Below, one piece after another: positions 5,312-7,629 of a stretch of 7,629 bases of DNA; the stretch's first letter is position 1, and each line of letters opens with the position of its first letter. The notes under the pieces are model-generated. The model had not been told where the DNA came from. It ran no database searches and worked only from the letters and a program-made list of their open reading frames with translations. Origin of the DNA: Comamonadaceae bacterium (GTDB lineage Bacteria; Pseudomonadota; Gammaproteobacteria; Burkholderiales; Burkholderiaceae_C); NCBI GenBank assembly GCA_947374505.1, contig CANCCE010000134.1:1-7629 (forward strand), in the 5' to 3' direction. The translations under genes were made by a program, and so were the position numbers.

Positions 5312-7441
5312 ATGCCGTCCAACTCGAATTCAGGTGACGGGCAGGGTGCTGACTCAAGGGCTGCATTCAAAACGGCGTTGAACCACGTTTACAAGTGGTA
5401 TGCGGCTGGCTTTCTGGCCTTTGTGTTGGCACTGGCAGTGTTGGAGCAGGTGGGCTTGTCGCGACAGTGGATTGGTTTGATTTTTCTGTTGGCCACGATT
5501 GGCTTGTATGCCGGCATCGGCATCATGTGCCGGACCACAGATGCTGCGGAATATTACGTCGCGGGTCGACGTGTGCCTGCCGTTTACAACGGCATGGCGA
5601 CGGGTGCTGACTGGATGTCGGCGGCCTCTTTCATCGGCTTGGCGGGGACGCTCTACCTGACGGGCTACAGTGGTCTGGCTTTCATCATGGGCTGGACCGG
5701 CGGCTATTGCCTGGTGGCTTTTTTTCTAGCGCCTTATCTGCGTAAATTCGGACAATTCACCATTCCTGATTTTTTGGGCGAGCGCTATGGCGGCAACATG
5801 CCACGATTTCTGGGGGTGATCGCGGCCATCTTTTGCTCTTTCACTTATGTGGTGGCGCAGATTTACGGGGTTGGCATCATCACCGCACGGCTGACCGGCG
5901 TTGCTTTTGAATTGGGTATTTTTCTTGGACTGGGCGGGATCTTACTGTGCTCGTTTCTAGGGGGTATGCGCGCCGTCACGTGGACCCAGGTGGCTCAATA
6001 TTTGGTGCTGATCGTGGCTTACCTGTTGCCGGTGGTGTGGTTGTCTGTCAAGCAGACGGGCATACCTGTGCCGCAGGCCATCTATGGCTACCAGTTGCAA
6101 AAAGTCACTGCCCGCGAAAAAGAGTTGAGCCACGATTCAAAAGAATTAGAAGTGCAGCAAATTTTCAGGGAGCGTGCGTCCGAACTGGCGGCCAAGCTGC
6201 AGGACCCGACTGCAGCGTTGTTGGCCGATCGAATTCGTGCCACCAAAGTGCTGGCCGAACTGAAGGCGACAGATGCGCCTTTGGGGCTGATCTATGCGGC
6301 CGATCGTGCGCTGTCTAATTTGCCCAAAACGACCGACGCCGCACTCAAGGCATGGATGATCGAGAAGGCTGAAGCGGATGCCAAATCGCAGCCGCTCAAT
6401 GGCATGCCGCCACATGCGCAGCAATTTGCCGGCGACCCGGCCGGCGATACCAAGGCGCGCGATGAATTTGACTTGTCACGACGAAATTTTTTAGCCCTGG
6501 TGTTTTGCCTGATGGTGGGGACGGCCGCCTTGCCGCATATCCTGATTCGTTACTACACCGTGCCGGGCGTCAAAGAAGCCCGTCAATCTGTGGCCTGGTC
6601 TCTGCTGTTTATTGTGCTGCTTTACATCACGGCGCCCGCCTTGGCTGTGCTGGTCAAGTACGAGGTTTTCACCTTGGTAGTGGGCACGCCTTTTGACCAG
6701 TTGCCCGACTGGATCACGGCGTGGAATAAAGTCGATCCGAGTCTGTTGTCAGTGGTTGATGTGAACCATGACGGTCTATTGCAGCTGAATGAAATGTCCA
6801 TTGGTGGCGACATCATCATGCTGGCGGCACCTGCCATTGGTGGCTTGCCTTATGTCGTCTCGGGGCTGGTCGCTGCTGGCGGTTTGGCGGCAGCCTTGTC
6901 GACTGCTGATGGCCTGTTGCTGACCATTGCCAGCTCGCTCAGTCATGACGTCTACTACAAGATGATTGACCCGAATGCATCGACCGCCCGGCGGGTGACT
7001 TTGTCCAAAGTGCTGCTGCTGGTGGTCGCCTTGGGGGCCGCGTATGTGGCCTCTCACAAGCCCGCAGATATTTTATTTTTGGTGTCTGCGGCATTTTCGT
7101 TTGCGGCCGCGGCTTTCTTTCCGGCATTGACGCTGGGCATTTTCTGGAAGCGAGCAACGGGTATCGCCGCCTCATTGGGTATGGTGGCGGGGCTTGGTAC
7201 CACGCTGTTTTACATGATGCTGACCCAGCCCTGGATGCGCAGTCTGTTCAACGTCACCCGTCCGATTGAGCTCTGGTGGGGTATCCAGCCGATTTCTGCC
7301 GGCGTTTTCGGGGTGCCGGTTGGCTTTGCGGTGATCATTGTGGTCAGCCTGCTGACCAAGCGGCCTAGCCCTGCTGTCCAAGATTTGGTTGACTATGTGC
7401 GTTATCCGAGCTTGACGTATTCAGAAAAACGCCAGCCTTGA
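5312..7441 (+). CDS. Sodium:solute symporter large subunit (SSS family, VC_2705-like)
   Basis: This 709-residue inner-membrane transporter of the SSS family (LeuT fold) is expected to import an organic solute with Na+. Family features: EYYVAGRRVPAVYNGMATGA then DWMSAASFIG (80-109, first core helix, Asp100 where PutP has Asp55), QFTIPDFLGERYGG (148-161), GGMRAVTWTQ (217-226) and AAALSTADGLLLTIASSLSH (526-545), whose Ser530-Thr531 correspond to the PutP Na2-site pair Ser340-Thr341. I count about 14 membrane helices, one more at the N-terminus (29-48) than PutP. Two oddities are a hydrophilic insertion at 262-390 and an EF-hand-type loop at 483-494. The start at 5312 is chosen because AGGA lies 5 bp upstream and the DUF4212 partner ends at 5310. 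The ATG at 5285 is possible. Annotation pipelines often name such proteins acetate permease, but the substrate is not shown by the sequence. Confidence 0.92.
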   Translation: MPSNSNSGDGQGADSRAAFKTALNHVYKWYAAGFLAFVLALAVLEQVGLSRQWIGLIFLLATIGLYAGIGIMCRTTDAAEYYVAGRRVPAVYNGMATGADWMSAASFIGLAGTLYLTGYSGLAFIMGWTGGYCLVAFFLAPYLRKFGQFTIPDFLGERYGGNMPRFLGVIAAIFCSFTYVVAQIYGVGIITARLTGVAFELGIFLGLGGILLCSFLGGMRAVTWTQVAQYLVLIVAYLLPVVWLSVKQTGIPVPQAIYGYQLQKVTAREKELSHDSKELEVQQIFRERASELAAKLQDPTAALLADRIRATKVLAELKATDAPLGLIYAADRALSNLPKTTDAALKAWMIEKAEADAKSQPLNGMPPHAQQFAGDPAGDTKARDEFDLSRRNFLALVFCLMVGTAALPHILIRYYTVPGVKEARQSVAWSLLFIVLLYITAPALAVLVKYEVFTLVVGTPFDQLPDWITAWNKVDPSLLSVVDVNHDGLLQLNEMSIGGDIIMLAAPAIGGLPYVVSGLVAAGGLAAALSTADGLLLTIASSLSHDVYYKMIDPNASTARRVTLSKVLLLVVALGAAYVASHKPADILFLVSAAFSFAAAAFFPALTLGIFWKRATGIAASLGMVAGLGTTLFYMMLTQPWMRSLFNVTRPIELWWGIQPISAGVFGVPVGFAVIIVVSLLTKRPSPAVQDLVDYVRYPSLTYSEKRQP
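6095..6481 (+). other. Hydrophilic insertion domain within the symporter (residues 262-390)
   Basis: About 130 residues between the helix ending near 246 and the next one starting near 391 have no membrane segment. They are rich in Lys, Glu, Asp, Arg and Ala. Residues 265-298 and 303-318 look strongly helical and possibly coiled-coil; 360-380 is loop-like (Pro/Gly/Asn). The matching loop of PutP, between its helices 6 and 7, is much shorter and faces the periplasm. I recognise no known domain in it. Confidence 0.6.
6758..6793 (+). other. EF-hand-type Ca2+-binding loop in the symporter (residues 483-494)
   Basis: DVNHDGLLQLNE fits the 12-residue EF-hand loop: Asp at 1, Asn at 3, Asp at 5, Gly at 6, hydrophobic Leu at 8 and Glu at 12. 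It lies between the PutP helix 8 equivalent and the helix with Ser530-Thr531, which is external loop 4 of PutP, a periplasmic gating element. No second EF-hand is seen, so it would act as a single loop or a structural site. Confidence 0.6.
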
Positions 7442-7483
7442 TTCACCAGTTCGACGGGTCAAACCAGACCTCGCGCGGCAGGC

Positions 7484-7489
7484 TATAAT
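7484..7489 (+). promoter_or_regulatory. rpsF operon promoter (-10 element)
   Basis: A perfect TATAAT precedes rpsF by 67 bp. The -35 region is poor: 7460-7467 reads CAAACCAG and lacks a TTGACA-like hexamer. Initiation would be near 7496, giving a leader of about 60 nt. The position after the symporter stop codon and before a ribosomal operon makes it the likely rpsF promoter. Confidence 0.6.
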
Positions 7490-7504
7490 CATGGGCTTCG
7501 CCTT

Positions 7505-7532
7505 GCTGCACCCTTAACGACGCTGGGGCAGC
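7505..7532 (+). promoter_or_regulatory. Stem-loop in the rpsF leader, candidate S6:S18 autoregulatory element
   Basis: GCTGC (7505-7509) pairs with GCAGC (7528-7532). After a bulged A, CCC (7511-7513) pairs with GGG (7525-7527) around an 11-nt loop. It is inside the predicted transcript, 24 nt before the start codon. Many bacteria have a leader motif before rpsF that binds the S6:S18 complex for feedback control. Position and bulged stem fit, but I cannot confirm the conserved motif. A short CTTTC follows, so weak termination is the alternative role. Confidence 0.4.
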
Positions 7533-7556
7533 TTTCATCAACCAAAAGGAGAGTTT

Positions 7557-7629
7557 ATGCGTCATTACGAAATCATCTTGCTGATCCATCCGGATCAAAG
7601 CGAGCAGGTCCCGGCCATGCTGGAACGCT
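7557..7629 (+). CDS. rpsF: 30S ribosomal protein S6, N-terminal part (partial)
   Basis: The first 24 codons are present and the gene runs off the right edge. The translation MRHYEIILLIHPDQSEQVPA followed by MLER is the conserved S6 N-terminus: the RHYE start, the first beta strand and the HPDQSEQV segment. S6 binds 16S rRNA with S18 in the platform of the 30S subunit. AGGAG at 7547-7551 lies 5 bp before the ATG, a strong ribosome binding site that fixes the start. In related bacteria the next genes are usually priB, rpsR and rplI, but none can be seen here. Confidence 0.97.
   Translation, partial: MRHYEIILLIHPDQSEQVPAMLER

Noticed and set aside
7453..7471. GGTC-AAACCA-GACC hairpin as a terminator for the symporter gene
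   Set aside because: The stem is only 4 bp and no T-run follows; it also overlaps the rpsF promoter spacer.

Overview
The window is ordinary chromosomal DNA, most likely from a betaproteobacterium of the Comamonadaceae (Rhodoferax/Polaromonas-like). This placement is inferred from protein style and gene content, not from a search. It is mostly core metabolism: peroxide defence, gluconeogenic control, an uptake system and the start of a ribosomal protein operon. I see no mobile element, CRISPR array, tRNA or rRNA gene, and no sign of recent gene transfer.

Left part, minus strand (1-1793). Reading right to left, the genes are ppsR (PEP synthase regulatory kinase/phosphorylase), ahpC (peroxiredoxin) and the first 40 codons of ahpF (AhpC reductase), which runs off the left edge. 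A strong intrinsic terminator lies between ahpC and ahpF. The ahpC upstream region carries three ATAG-N7-CTAT-type inverted repeats (the first reads TTAG) at an exact 31-bp period. They look like an OxyR operator array with an unusual spacing.

Middle (1794-4382). ppsR and ppsA are divergent across 189 bp. PpsR reversibly phosphorylates PpsA at a Thr beside its catalytic His, so a regulator and its target enzyme sit back to back. A near-palindrome between them overlaps candidate -10 elements for both directions.

Right part, plus strand (4404-7441). After ppsA come an orphan protein with four 34-residue TPR units, a DUF4212-type small membrane subunit, and a large sodium:solute symporter of the VC_2705-like subfamily. 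Gaps are 21, 76 and 1 bp, so a shared transcript is possible and is very likely for the last two genes. The symporter has two unusual parts on what should be its periplasmic face: a hydrophilic insertion of about 130 residues and a textbook EF-hand-type calcium loop just before the sodium-site helix. Uptake of a small organic acid next to PEP synthase would make sense for gluconeogenic growth, but the substrate cannot be read from the sequence.

Right edge (7442-7629). A promoter with a perfect TATAAT, a leader with a stem-loop, and the first 24 codons of rpsF (ribosomal protein S6) end the window. The most interesting leads are the 31-bp OxyR-like array and the symporter's periplasmic additions. 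No clearly new multi-gene system is visible.
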